The notes under the pieces are model-generated. The model was not told the DNA's origin. It saw only the letters and a program-made list of their open reading frames with translations, and searched no databases. Positions 24,003 through 32,549 of a stretch of 64,000 nucleotides of DNA are shown here, one piece after another. This DNA comes from Oscillospiraceae bacterium (GTDB lineage Bacteria > Bacillota > Clostridia > Oscillospirales > Ruminococcaceae). Position numbers and translations under genes: made by a program. Every line of letters begins with the position of its first letter. The stretch's first letter is position 1. The stretch is from assembly GCA_900752435.1 (NCBI GenBank), contig CAADVD010000022.1, forward strand, positions 1 through 64,000, given 5' to 3'.

Positions 24003-25391
24003 GTGAACGACGATTACGATTATAAGGAAAACCACGATCATCATTCATCACCGGACACTTGGGAAACGCTGTCCGAATCCACAACCGGATATACGCGCAC
24101 GGATGGTGTCGATATTCACGCAGACTTTACACAGGAAACGCCGCCTGCACAGTCACCGCAGGAATCGGCTTCTGCACCTGCCGCTCCTGTACCGCCGCCG
24201 AAAAAGCCGCATACTGCACTCAAGGTTGTGCTGATTTTGGCGGGCATTTTGCTGATCTTTTTGGCGCTGGTGCTGAGCGCTTATGCCATCAACCGTGCGG
24301 CGAGTGAGAATGCGGACGGCAGTGCCTCTGCTCTCTCTTCCTCATCCGGTGCGGACACTTCTCATCCAACCTTTGCCATCAACGATGTGCCGAAGGATAC
24401 CGTCGCACCTCAGGATTCAACCGGTGAAATGGCAACGGAGGCCATTTATGAGAAAATCTCTCCTTCCATCGTGGGGATTGAAGCGTATATGACGGATACC
24501 TCCGCACAGACGTATGCGTCTGCCAGTACCGCCAGCGGCATTGTCATGAATGCGGACGGCTACATCATTACCAACGCCCATGTTGTGGTGGATACAGACA
24601 CCATGACGGCTTACGATCAAATTGATGTACACCTGTCCGACGATACCGTTTACCCAGCTCAGCTTGTCGGTGCGGATGTCAAAACGGATTTGGCTGTCAT
24701 CAAGATTGCTGTGGAGGGTCTTACCCCGGCAGAATTCGGCGATTCTTCTGCCTTGAAAGTTGGAGAGAAAGCGGTTGCAATCGGCAATCCGACTGGCCTT
24801 ACCCTGTCCAGCAGTCTGACGCAGGGCGTTATTTCCGGCATCAATCGTGATATTCCCATTGGAACGACCGGCAGTACGATGTCTTGCATTCAAATTGACG
24901 CGGCCATCAACCCGGGCAACTCCGGCGGCGCACTCATCAACAAATACGGTCAGGTTGTCGGCATTACCTCCAACAAGATTGTGGAAACCTCCTACGAGGG
25001 CATTGGCTTTGCGATTCCCATCAATGAAGCAAAGCCGATTCTGGATGATTTAATTGCCAATGGCTATGTTACCACCCGTGTGCGCATTGGTATTACGTTC
25101 CGTACCGTACCGGAATCCATTTCTGAAAAACTTGGCGTACCGGCCGGACTGCGCGTGGTGACGGTGGACGAAACCACCGATGCTTATGCCAAAGGTGTGA
25201 CCAGCGGCGACATCATCACGCACATTGAAGGGGAACCGGTACTGGATTTGGATGACGTGTCCGCCATCCTAAACCAGAAAAAAGCCGGCGACACCGTGAC
25301 GCTGACCATCTACCGTGTGGTGGACAACAAAGCCCAGACGGTGGACATTGAAGTGGAGCTTCAGCAAGATACCACCGCCGCTCTGCGGTAA
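24003..25391 (+). CDS. htrA: HtrA-like membrane-anchored serine protease with PDZ domain
   Basis: 462 residues from a GTG start with GAGGAGGAAC. About 70 acidic and proline-rich cytosolic residues, one transmembrane helix (about 75-97), a Ser/Thr linker, then an S1C trypsin domain with H193 (TNAHVV), D229 (KTDLAVI) and S307 (NPGNSGGAL), and a C-terminal PDZ domain (GVTSGDIITHIEGEPVLDLDDVSAIL). It degrades or refolds damaged exported proteins at the membrane outer face. Operon position after the kinase suggests control by that two-component system. Confidence 0.95.
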   Translation: MNDDYDYKENHDHHSSPDTWETLSESTTGYTRTDGVDIHADFTQETPPAQSPQESASAPAAPVPPPKKPHTALKVVLILAGILLIFLALVLSAYAINRAASENADGSASALSSSSGADTSHPTFAINDVPKDTVAPQDSTGEMATEAIYEKISPSIVGIEAYMTDTSAQTYASASTASGIVMNADGYIITNAHVVVDTDTMTAYDQIDVHLSDDTVYPAQLVGADVKTDLAVIKIAVEGLTPAEFGDSSALKVGEKAVAIGNPTGLTLSSSLTQGVISGINRDIPIGTTGSTMSCIQIDAAINPGNSGGALINKYGQVVGITSNKIVETSYEGIGFAIPINEAKPILDDLIANGYVTTRVRIGITFRTVPESISEKLGVPAGLRVVTVDETTDAYAKGVTSGDIITHIEGEPVLDLDDVSAILNQKKAGDTVTLTIYRVVDNKAQTVDIEVELQQDTTAALR

Positions 25392-25401
25392 AGAAAAACC
25401 A

Positions 25402-25433
25402 AAGGACTGTCACAGATTTCTGCGGCAGTCCTT
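25402..25433 (+). terminator. Weak hairpin after htrA
   Basis: AAGGACTG/CAGTCCTT with partial inner pairing, 11 bp after the stop. No T-run follows. Confidence 0.45.
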
Positions 25434-25444
25434 GTCTATATCAA

Positions 25445-25529
25445 AGCAAAATTTTGTAGAACGAACCGAATCGATTGTTCCGCGGCGGTTCTGTTTCAGC
25501 GAAAAGCTCCGTTCCGCTGGAATTTTGCT
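25445..25529. other. Possible three-way-junction structure in the htrA-aldo/keto reductase gap
   Basis: AGCAAAATT (25445-25453) pairs with AATTTTGCT (25521-25529), enclosing a 9-bp stem with one bulge (25460-25468 with 25486-25495) and a 5-bp stem (25497-25501 with 25515-25519). No ORF or promoter is evident. The 311-bp gap otherwise holds only terminators. Confidence 0.35.
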
Positions 25530-25555
25530 GTGTTCTATTCTATGTGCATGAAGAA

Positions 25556-25596
25556 AAAAAGCGAATCCGTCGTTACAAAGGCGGGTTCGCTTTTTC
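25556..25596. terminator. Terminator between htrA and the aldo/keto reductase gene
   Basis: AAAAAGCGAA(T)CCG pairs with CGGGTTCGCTTTTT; A-tract before and T-tract after allow bidirectional use. Confidence 0.75.
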
Positions 25597-25702
25597 TTTT
25601 GTTTTTCTGCTAAAATGCAGAAAAGGAATTCCATTGTCTATAAGCAGACCTAAAAATTTTTTTCGCAGTCAACAGCATTTTTTCTGAGATGCTGACGATT
25701 GG

Positions 25703-26827
25703 TTATCCCGTAACTTCTGCCAGTATCGCATGAATTTTTTGCAGTTCTTCTGGAATCCGAATTTTCTGCGGACATTTTTCCATGCAGGCGCCGCATTCCA
25801 CGCATTGACTGCCGTCGCGGTCGGCCAGTGCTTTCATTCCATTTTTGAAGTCTTCGGCATATCCGGTCACTTTGTAATCGTTGTAGAGCCGGAAGACTTC
25901 CGGAATGTTGACGGATACCGGACAATCGATGCAGTATTTGCATTTGGTGCAGGGAATCAGGGTGTTTTGCTTGTAAATGGCAAGCGCTTGCTGAATCAAA
26001 TCCTGCTCTTCCTCCGTGAGTGGAACAAACTGGTTCATGGTGTCCAAATTGTCCAATACCTGTTCTTTGCGTGACATGCCGCTGAGCACGGTCAGCACAT
26101 TGGGCAGAGAAGCGGCGTATTGGATGGCCCAAGAAGCAATCGATTTGTTCGGCGCATGTGCTTTGAGCAGTGCAGCCGCTTCCTTTGGCAGGTTGGCCAA
26201 TGCGCCGCCGCGTACCGGCTCCATCACGATGCAGGGCAGATGATACCGGCAGAGAATTTCATACTGCTGTTTGGCGTCCTGGTACTCCCAGTCGAGGTAG
26301 TTGAGCTGAATCTGCGCAAAGTCCCAGGTATTGGCTTTGCAGATGTCTTCCAGTACATCCGGTGTATCGTGGAACGAAAAGCCGATGTTGTGGATTTTTC
26401 CTTCCGCTTGTTTTTCACGCAGGAAATCAAAGGTTTTCCACTCAATGGCACGTTTCAGCCGCTGGGCGTCCATGGCGTGTACCAGATAAAAGTCGAAATA
26501 ATCCACGCCGCACCGTTTGAGCTGATCGTTGAAGATGCGTTCCATATCCGCAGGAGAATTGCACATCCACAGCGGAAGCTTGTTGGTGATGAAATAAGTA
26601 TGGCGGTCATACTTTTTGAGTGCCTGTCCCAAAAAGCTTTGCGATTCGCCGTCGTGGTACATGTAAGCGGTGTCAAAATAGTTGACACCGTTTTCGTATG
26701 CCAAATCCACCATTTTTTGTGCCTGAACCGGCTCAATTTTACCATCCTCGCCAGTCGGCAAGCGCATGGCTCCAAACCCCAGCAGAGATACTTTTTCGCC
26801 TGTTTTCTGAAAAATCCGATTGACCAT
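25703..26827 (-). CDS. Aldo/keto reductase with C-terminal 4Fe-4S ferredoxin domain
   Basis: 374 residues. The AKR barrel shows GFGAMRLP, FDTAYMYHDGESQSFLGQAL (catalytic Asp and Tyr) and the strand with NIGFSFHD. The C-terminus (about 285-370) carries two cysteine clusters, PCTKCKYCIDCPVSVNIP and QCVECGACMEKCPQKIRIP, that should hold two 4Fe-4S clusters, letting the enzyme couple to ferredoxin-type electron flow. Substrate unknown. ATG 26827 follows AAGGAGG. Common in anaerobic Firmicutes. Confidence 0.93.
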   Translation of the reverse strand: MVNRIFQKTGEKVSLLGFGAMRLPTGEDGKIEPVQAQKMVDLAYENGVNYFDTAYMYHDGESQSFLGQALKKYDRHTYFITNKLPLWMCNSPADMERIFNDQLKRCGVDYFDFYLVHAMDAQRLKRAIEWKTFDFLREKQAEGKIHNIGFSFHDTPDVLEDICKANTWDFAQIQLNYLDWEYQDAKQQYEILCRYHLPCIVMEPVRGGALANLPKEAAALLKAHAPNKSIASWAIQYAASLPNVLTVLSGMSRKEQVLDNLDTMNQFVPLTEEEQDLIQQALAIYKQNTLIPCTKCKYCIDCPVSVNIPEVFRLYNDYKVTGYAEDFKNGMKALADRDGSQCVECGACMEKCPQKIRIPEELQKIHAILAEVTG

Positions 26828-26941
26828 AACAGCCTCCTTATTCTTCAAACCAAATTTTCTTTTTTCAACAAATAGAAACAAAGTTTCTATTTTTATTATA
26901 TTCGATATTTCTAAAAAATCAATGAATTTTTGTGGATTTGA

Positions 26942-26970
26942 TTGACCGATGCAAGATGTGCGAGTAAAAT
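26942..26970 (+). promoter_or_regulatory. Promoter of rpe
   Basis: TTGACC (26942-26947), 17-bp spacer, TAAAAT (26965-26970). The start near 26977 leaves no leader for the ATGs at 26980/26983, which supports the later TTG start. Confidence 0.7.
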
Positions 26971-27003
26971 ATACTTAGAATGATGGAAAGGATTGGGTTT
27001 GGT

Positions 27004-27651
27004 TTGAGGATAAAAACGTCACCGTCGCTTTTGGCCGCTGATTTTGCCGATTTAAAAAGCGACATTCGCAAAGTGGAGGGAACTGCTTCGATGCTGCATG
27101 TGGATGTGATGGACGGCCATTTTGTGCCAAACATCAGCATCGGTGTGCCGGTAGTGGCGTCTCTTCGCAAATGCACGGATTTGCTGTTGGATACGCACCT
27201 GATGATTTCCCGCCCGCAGGATTACATTGAGGCTTTTGCCAAGGCTGGTTCGGATTTGTTGTGCTTTCATTTGGAAGCAGACTGCGATGTGCGGAACACC
27301 ATCGCGCTCATCCGTTCCTGCGGCAAGCAGGCGGCCGTCGCCATCAAGCCGGCAACACCGGCGGAAGCGGTACTGCCTTATGTCGAACAACTGGATATGG
27401 TGCTGGTTATGACGGTGGAACCGGGCTTTGGCGGTCAGTCATTCATGCCTGCGATGATGGAAAAAGTACGCGCCATCCGCGCTTATGCTGACCGGGTGCA
27501 TCCGGATTTGGACATCCAAGTGGACGGCGGCATCAACCGCGAAACCGCGCCCGTTGCGGTGCAGGCTGGAGCCAATGTGCTGGTAGCCGGTTCGTTTGTA
27601 TTCGGCAGTGCACAGCCAGCGGAAGAGCTTCGCTATCTGCACACACTTTGA
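27004..27651 (+). CDS. rpe: Ribulose-phosphate 3-epimerase
   Basis: 215 residues. Interconverts ribulose-5-phosphate and xylulose-5-phosphate in the pentose phosphate pathway. TIM-barrel motifs: TSPSLLAADFADL, LHVDVMDGHFVPNISIG (metal-binding His and catalytic Asp), THLMI, MTVEPGFGGQSF and IQVDGGIN. The start is uncertain: TTG 27004 has AAAGGA upstream and gives the usual family N-terminus and length; ATG 26980 or 26983 would add seven or eight residues without a ribosome site. Confidence 0.93.
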   Translation: MRIKTSPSLLAADFADLKSDIRKVEGTASMLHVDVMDGHFVPNISIGVPVVASLRKCTDLLLDTHLMISRPQDYIEAFAKAGSDLLCFHLEADCDVRNTIALIRSCGKQAAVAIKPATPAEAVLPYVEQLDMVLVMTVEPGFGGQSFMPAMMEKVRAIRAYADRVHPDLDIQVDGGINRETAPVAVQAGANVLVAGSFVFGSAQPAEELRYLHTL

Positions 27652-27652
27652 T

Positions 27653-28243
27653 TCAACCGAGACAGCGTACAATGGTTGAAATTGCGTCGTCGCGGCTGAT
27701 TTCCTTGCTGTGTTCCCGAAAAAATGCGGCCAATACGGTGCTTTTTCCCAAAAAGTCACCGTACTCTTGGAGTATGAATTGGATTTTTCGCTCCATCCGG
27801 CAGTAGGTATAGAGAAGCAAATAGTAGTGTGCTTCGTAGTGAAACAGAGAGGATTTCACGATGCCAGCCTGCATATCGGCGGCCAGCCGTTTGCAGACGG
27901 CGGTGACTGCATCAAGATTTTCTAATTCAAAAATCAGCGGTGTGTCAAAGTGAGGCGGTTCTTTCTTTGCCTTTACCGTTGGTTGTTCGGGCGGCTCGAA
28001 TTCCACGATGTTGACGTAGAGAATACAGCCGCCCTCCGGTGAGGGAAAAGCTTCAATGAACAGCTTGTTGTGATCAATGCCAAGGTTGATTTTATTTTGC
28101 ACGCGGCGCATAATTTCCAGGATGGCCTGTCGAGTGGCGCTGTCGCTGTAATCCATTTCCTCATAGGTCAGGTCGTATTCGGCCATGTCCTTGTCCGATA
28201 AAACAACCTTGATGGTGCGTGAGTCGATGCGCTCAATTTTCAT
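27653..28243 (-). CDS. mecA: ClpC adaptor protein MecA
   Basis: 196 residues. N-terminal target-binding domain MKIERIDSRTIKVVLSDKDMAEYDLTYEEMDY, then the C-terminal ClpC-binding domain (LIFELENLDAVTAVCKRL, SSLFHYEAHYYLLLY). The family couples substrates such as ComK to ClpCP; in this organism the substrate is unknown. ATG 28243 follows GGAGGTGA; the longer frame to 28513 lacks homology. It converges on rpe with a 1-bp gap. Confidence 0.92.
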   Translation of the reverse strand: MKIERIDSRTIKVVLSDKDMAEYDLTYEEMDYSDSATRQAILEIMRRVQNKINLGIDHNKLFIEAFPSPEGGCILYVNIVEFEPPEQPTVKAKKEPPHFDTPLIFELENLDAVTAVCKRLAADMQAGIVKSSLFHYEAHYYLLLYTYCRMERKIQFILQEYGDFLGKSTVLAAFFREHSKEISRDDAISTIVRCLG

Positions 28244-28383
28244 GATCGGTTCACCTCCGCTGACGGTTCGTATTGCTGTTATTCTAGTGTATACAGCGGT
28301 TGAGGGATTCAGAACTATTTCCCGCTCAGAAACAACGGTGGAATTACAGACAATCCCAATAAAAAGGAATTGTAGATTTTTGA

Positions 28384-28412
28384 TTGTTTCTGCGCATTGA
28401 TTATGGTATAAT
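28384..28412 (+). promoter_or_regulatory. Promoter before the small membrane protein gene
   Basis: TTGTTT (28384-28389), 17-bp spacer, TATAAT (28407-28412) with TGG just upstream (extended -10). Confidence 0.75.
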
Positions 28413-28497
28413 AAGGATGATACAAAGGCTGAAAGAAAAAAGAGAGAGTCCGCGTATTTGTAAAAGGGAAAACACCATAGAATGAGGTATAAAACAG

Positions 28498-28818
28498 ATG
28501 GCGAAAAAGACAATTGCAGGAAGATTATTACGCTTGTTTGGATTTTTGATTTTGGTGGCGTTTTTCATCGGATTCATCGTATTTCTTTATGGGGTACTGA
28601 TGTATTTCTTTGAGGGTGAACCGCTGAAAATACCGAAATTTTCATGGTCCGAAGTAACGGCGGTGTTCGATTTCAGTGCTTACACTGGGGATGATGCGAA
28701 TGATTCCGTTTCATCGGAGCCTGCGCCTGTTTCACAGGAGGCAGAGCCGTCCGCACCGGCAGAAGGCGATGCGTTCATACTGGAGTATGACGGTGAACAG
28801 CTGATTGTGCGGATTTAA
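28498..28818 (+). CDS. Small membrane protein of unknown function
   Basis: 106 residues. A basic N-terminus and one long hydrophobic helix (about 12-37) followed by an acidic Ser/Pro/Glu-rich outer linker and a short beta-like C-terminus (FILEYDGEQLIVRI). No family is recognised. The ribosome site is weak (GAGG about 10 bp upstream). It is 41 bp before the phosphoglucomutase gene and has a clear promoter, so I take it as real. Role unknown. Confidence 0.6.
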   Translation: MAKKTIAGRLLRLFGFLILVAFFIGFIVFLYGVLMYFFEGEPLKIPKFSWSEVTAVFDFSAYTGDDANDSVSSEPAPVSQEAEPSAPAEGDAFILEYDGEQLIVRI

Positions 28819-28859
28819 TTGGCAGTCAGCATTTGAAAATTATGTTGGAGGGATTACTG

Positions 28860-30578
28860 ATGTCAGAAATGAAATTGTATCAACGGTGGATGTCTGTGGA
28901 GTTGGAAGACCAGGACTTGAAAGAAGAATTGGCCGCCATTCAAGGAGATATGGAAGCAATTAAAGACCGCTTCTATCGGGATCTGGCGTTTGGCACAGCC
29001 GGTCTGCGCGGCGTGATCGGCGCTGGAACAAACCGCATGAATATTTATGTGGTGCGCAAGGCGACGCAGGGTTATGCCGATTACATCAATGAAAAATACG
29101 AGAATCCGACCGTGGCCATCAGCTACGACAGCCGCATCAAATCGGATCTCTTTGCCAAAGAAACCGCCCGCGTGATGGCCGCGAACGGCATCCGCGTGTA
29201 CATCTATCCGGAGCTGATGCCGGTTCCGTGCCTGTCCTATGCAGTGCGCGCATTGAAATGTCAAGGAGGCATCATGGTGACCGCCAGCCACAATCCGGCC
29301 AAATACAACGGCTACAAGGCCTATGGTGACGATGGCTGTCAAATCGGTTTGGATGTAGCCAATGCGGTATTGGATAATATCGCAAAAATTGATATTTTTA
29401 ACGGCGTAAAACTCACCGACTACGATCAGGCGATTGCCGACGGCATGATTACCTACATCGGTCAGGACGTGGTAGACGGCTTCTTAGACGCTGTCCAGTC
29501 CCAGCAGATTCATCCGGAGGTGGTTGCTTCCTCCAACTTAAAAGTGGTGTACACACCGCTCAACGGCGCAGGCAACAAGCCGGTTCGCGCCATCCTTGAC
29601 CGCATTGGCATCAAAGATGTCATCGTTGTCAAAGAACAGGAACTGCCGAACGGCCATTTTCCAACCTGTCCGTTCCCGAATCCGGAAATCAAGGAAGCTA
29701 TGACCTACGGCTTGAAGGTCTGCGAAGAAACCAAAGCCGACCTCTTGCTGGCGACCGACCCGGACTGTGACCGCGTGGGTATTGCCGTACCGGATCAAAA
29801 CGGTGAATACGTGCTCATCACCGGCAACGAAGTCGGTGCGATGCTGATGGAGTACATCTGCTCCCAGCGCATTGCGACTGGCACCATGCCGAAAGATCCG
29901 GTTGTGGTCACCACCATCGTGTCCACCGCCATCACCAAAAAGATTGCCGAAGCCTACGGCGTGGATTTGCGCCTGACCTTGACCGGCTTTAAATTCATCG
30001 GCGAGCAAATCTTTGGTTTGGAGCAGGCCGGCCATCCGGAGCGCTACATTTTGGGCTTTGAAGAAAGCTATGGTTATCTCATCGGTACGCATGCGCGCGA
30101 TAAGGATGCGGTTGTTGGTTCGATGATGATTTGCGAAATGGCCGCTTACCTGAAATCTCAGGGCATTACTGTGCTCGAATTTTTGGACAGCATTTATAAG
30201 AAATACGGCGTGTACCATCATGTACAGCAGAGCTTTGTCTGCGAGGGTGCGGCTGGTATGGAGCGCATGGCGGAAATCATGAAGGATTTGCAGGAGAACA
30301 CACCGGCACAGATCGGCGGACTGAAGGTTCTGTCCGTGGACAACTACATCACCGGTGAAACCACGAACGTTTTGACCGGCGAAAAGACGCCGATTGCTCT
30401 GCCGAACTCTGCGGTACTCAACTATGTGCTGGAGGACAACGCAAGTGTGGCGATCCGTCCGTCCGGTACAGAACCGAAAATCAAAGCTTACTACACGACT
30501 GTTGCGCTGACCAAGGCGGAAGCGACGGCGTTGCAGGAAAAAATTGCGGCGGACTTTACCAAGATATTGGGCTTCTAA
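28860..30578 (+). CDS. pgcA: Phosphoglucomutase/phosphomannomutase (alpha-PGM family)
   Basis: 572 residues. Interconverts glucose-1- and glucose-6-phosphate for cell-wall, glycolipid and glycogen precursors. N-terminal FGTAGLRGVIGAGTNRMN, phosphoserine loop TASHNPAKYNGYK, metal loop TDPDCDRVG, sugar-binding GFEESYGYL and phosphate-binding RPSGTEPKIK are all present. ATG 28860 follows TTGGAGGG. The length and layout fit the Firmicute PgcA type; pentose (PGM2-like) activity is possible. Confidence 0.94.
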   Translation: MSEMKLYQRWMSVELEDQDLKEELAAIQGDMEAIKDRFYRDLAFGTAGLRGVIGAGTNRMNIYVVRKATQGYADYINEKYENPTVAISYDSRIKSDLFAKETARVMAANGIRVYIYPELMPVPCLSYAVRALKCQGGIMVTASHNPAKYNGYKAYGDDGCQIGLDVANAVLDNIAKIDIFNGVKLTDYDQAIADGMITYIGQDVVDGFLDAVQSQQIHPEVVASSNLKVVYTPLNGAGNKPVRAILDRIGIKDVIVVKEQELPNGHFPTCPFPNPEIKEAMTYGLKVCEETKADLLLATDPDCDRVGIAVPDQNGEYVLITGNEVGAMLMEYICSQRIATGTMPKDPVVVTTIVSTAITKKIAEAYGVDLRLTLTGFKFIGEQIFGLEQAGHPERYILGFEESYGYLIGTHARDKDAVVGSMMICEMAAYLKSQGITVLEFLDSIYKKYGVYHHVQQSFVCEGAAGMERMAEIMKDLQENTPAQIGGLKVLSVDNYITGETTNVLTGEKTPIALPNSAVLNYVLEDNASVAIRPSGTEPKIKAYYTTVALTKAEATALQEKIAADFTKILGF

Positions 30579-30593
30579 TTGCCGATTGTAAAC

Positions 30594-30623
30594 AGGCGAG
30601 TGAATGCGTGCGTTCATTCGCCT
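30594..30623 (+). terminator. Hairpin after the phosphoglucomutase gene
   Basis: AGGCGAGTGAATG pairs with CGTTCATTCGCCT (13 bp, one or two wobbles), 4-nt loop, weak T-tail. Confidence 0.6.
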
Positions 30624-30681
30624 ATTTAGTACGCCAACAACGCTTTTGATTTTATCGCTGAGCAAAATATTTGAAAACTAC

Positions 30682-30710
30682 TTGAATGAATATGGTTCAG
30701 ATGATAAAAT
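30682..30710 (+). promoter_or_regulatory. Promoter of the DUF2207-lemA pair
   Basis: TTGAAT (30682-30687), 17-bp spacer, TAAAAT (30705-30710). Confidence 0.65.
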
Positions 30711-30736
30711 AAATTTACAGAATTGAATCAAGAGTG

Positions 30737-31855
30737 ATGAAAATGAAACATACCAAATCCATAACTACCCGAAAGGTGAAAACACTCAAGCTGATTGACC
30801 GTCTGGTCTGGCTGATTCCGCTGGCATTTGCGGCATTGTTTCTGCTTACTCAGCCGTGGGCGGAGCTTTATGCCGAATGTGCTCGGGAAGCGGCGAACAT
30901 GGGGATCGCAGTCCTATTGTTTTTCCTGCTTTTCGTTGCAATCGTTTCTCTTCCGGTTGTGGCCATATGGCTGGCTGTCAGCAAAACGCTCAAGAGGTCC
31001 GCAATCAAAAAGACCACCTTCAATGTGCTTCACGATTTTGACTATTATCGTGACCAACTGACCGGTATCTCTCCAACCGTAATCAGTATGCTCACGGATC
31101 TTGCGATTGAGCCGAAAAAGGATATTTCCGCGCTGATTTTGAAATACACGCTGATGGGTGTGGTGTCAACTGAAAACGGTGTGGTTCTGGTCAAAAATAT
31201 GGATCATCCGGATTTACTGCCCAGCGACCGGTATCTTCTGAATGCGATTTCGGCCAACCAGTTCAACGCACAGACCGCATGGCAGTGGGCGAATATGGCC
31301 AAGGCGGAAGCCTTGCAAACGAACTATTTTCGCAATGCTCAGCCGAAAATAAATGGCTGCGCGACCTCTTGTTCCATAGGCTGTCTTATCCCGCTCTTAA
31401 TCGTTGTGGCGGCTGGCCTGTTTGCTTATTCTCCGATGTATGCAAGCTTTGCGAGCTTTGTCGATTCCTTGGATGAAACCATGTCCAACGCGGAGGTGAT
31501 CCGCTATATGCTGAACACTTCGGATGCGGCCTTGACAACTTTTGCGGCTTCCATCATGGCGGTTCTGACTTTTGCCGCCTTCATCCTGCCGATTGCTGCG
31601 ATTGTGTATTTGATTGTAAAATTGGTAAGCCATCAAAAAGTCACAAGAACGCCGGCTGGGGATGAGCTGACAGAGGAAATCTACGGCATGAAAAACTTCA
31701 TACACGATTTTTCCAACCTTGCGGAGGCCGACAAGGAACAGCTGATTTTGTGGGATGATTTTCTGATTTATGCAGTCGTTTTGGAAGAAAATACGTCCAT
31801 TGTTGATGAGATATGCGGTATGAAAAATATCTCCGTTATAAACTTTAATCTATAA
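30737..31855 (+). CDS. DUF2207-like membrane protein lacking the extracytoplasmic domain
   Basis: About 372 residues with four hydrophobic helices: about 24-42, 56-78, 212-232 and 272-298. The C-terminal part DELTEEIYGMKNFIHDFSNLAEADKEQLILWDDFLIYAVVLEENTSIVDEI is the cytoplasmic domain of DUF2207 (YciQ-like) proteins, but the large N-terminal beta domain and signal peptide are missing, and a SCSIGCLIPLL cysteine cluster precedes the third helix. It lies 19 bp before lemA; DUF2207-LemA pairing is common. Start uncertain among 30734, 30737 and 30743. Function unknown. Confidence 0.8.
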   Translation: MKMKHTKSITTRKVKTLKLIDRLVWLIPLAFAALFLLTQPWAELYAECAREAANMGIAVLLFFLLFVAIVSLPVVAIWLAVSKTLKRSAIKKTTFNVLHDFDYYRDQLTGISPTVISMLTDLAIEPKKDISALILKYTLMGVVSTENGVVLVKNMDHPDLLPSDRYLLNAISANQFNAQTAWQWANMAKAEALQTNYFRNAQPKINGCATSCSIGCLIPLLIVVAAGLFAYSPMYASFASFVDSLDETMSNAEVIRYMLNTSDAALTTFAASIMAVLTFAAFILPIAAIVYLIVKLVSHQKVTRTPAGDELTEEIYGMKNFIHDFSNLAEADKEQLILWDDFLIYAVVLEENTSIVDEICGMKNISVINFNL

Positions 31856-31874
31856 TTTTCAGGAGGATTTTATC

Positions 31875-32450
31875 ATGGGAGTTTACATTGTCGTAGGCGT
31901 TATTGTTCTTGTTGTGCTTTTGCTGTTGGGATATAGCATCAAAAAACGCAACAATTTTGTTGTTATGCGAAATCGAATCAAGGATCAGCAGGCACAAATC
32001 GATGTTCAGCTCAAGCGCCGGTATGATCTCATTCCCAATCTCATTGAAACAGCAAAGGGCTATGCCTGCTTTGAGAAAAGCACCTTGGAAGCGGTGGCAA
32101 AGGCTCGCGCGACCGCTCTCGGAGCAAAGAATCTGGGCGAATCCATGGCGGCCAACGAGCAGCTTACCGGTATGCTTCACCGCATACTTGCCGTTGGCGA
32201 GAGCTATCCTGAGCTGAAAGCAAATGCCAACTTTATGCAGCTGCAAAACGAGCTGTCGGCCACAGAAGACAAAATTGCAAAGGCGAGACAATTTTTCAAC
32301 GATACGGTTCTCAAGTACAACAATGCGATTCAGGTTTTTCCTGCAAGTGTGGTTGCAGGAATGTGCGGATTTAAGGAGTATCAGTTCCTTGAAGCCGCCG
32401 AAAGTGAACGCGAAAGCATTAAAATCAGTTCGGATACTTTTCAGTTTTAG
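31875..32450 (+). CDS. lemA: LemA family protein
   Basis: 191 residues. One N-terminal helix (about 4-21) with a very short outside part, then a long helical cytoplasmic domain with VMRNRIKDQQAQIDVQLKRRYDLIPNLIETAKGYA, the family core, and ATEDKIAKARQFFNDTVLKYNNAIQVFPASVVAG. LemA proteins are membrane-anchored four-helix bundles of unclear function, often next to DUF2207 or Htp-like proteins, as here. AGGAGG precedes the ATG. Confidence 0.94.
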   Translation: MGVYIVVGVIVLVVLLLLGYSIKKRNNFVVMRNRIKDQQAQIDVQLKRRYDLIPNLIETAKGYACFEKSTLEAVAKARATALGAKNLGESMAANEQLTGMLHRILAVGESYPELKANANFMQLQNELSATEDKIAKARQFFNDTVLKYNNAIQVFPASVVAGMCGFKEYQFLEAAESERESIKISSDTFQF

Positions 32451-32549
32451 GAATCAACGATTGCTGTTGCATAACGCGCTCAACTGGGCGGCGTTATACT
32501 TGTTAAAATAGGTAGTGTATGACGCCATCATTGATAATAAGGAGAGAAA

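Noticed and set aside
26980..27003. ATG 26980/26983 as the rpe start
   Set aside because: They fall at the predicted transcription start with no ribosome site; TTG 27004 gives the standard N-terminus, though this stays uncertain.
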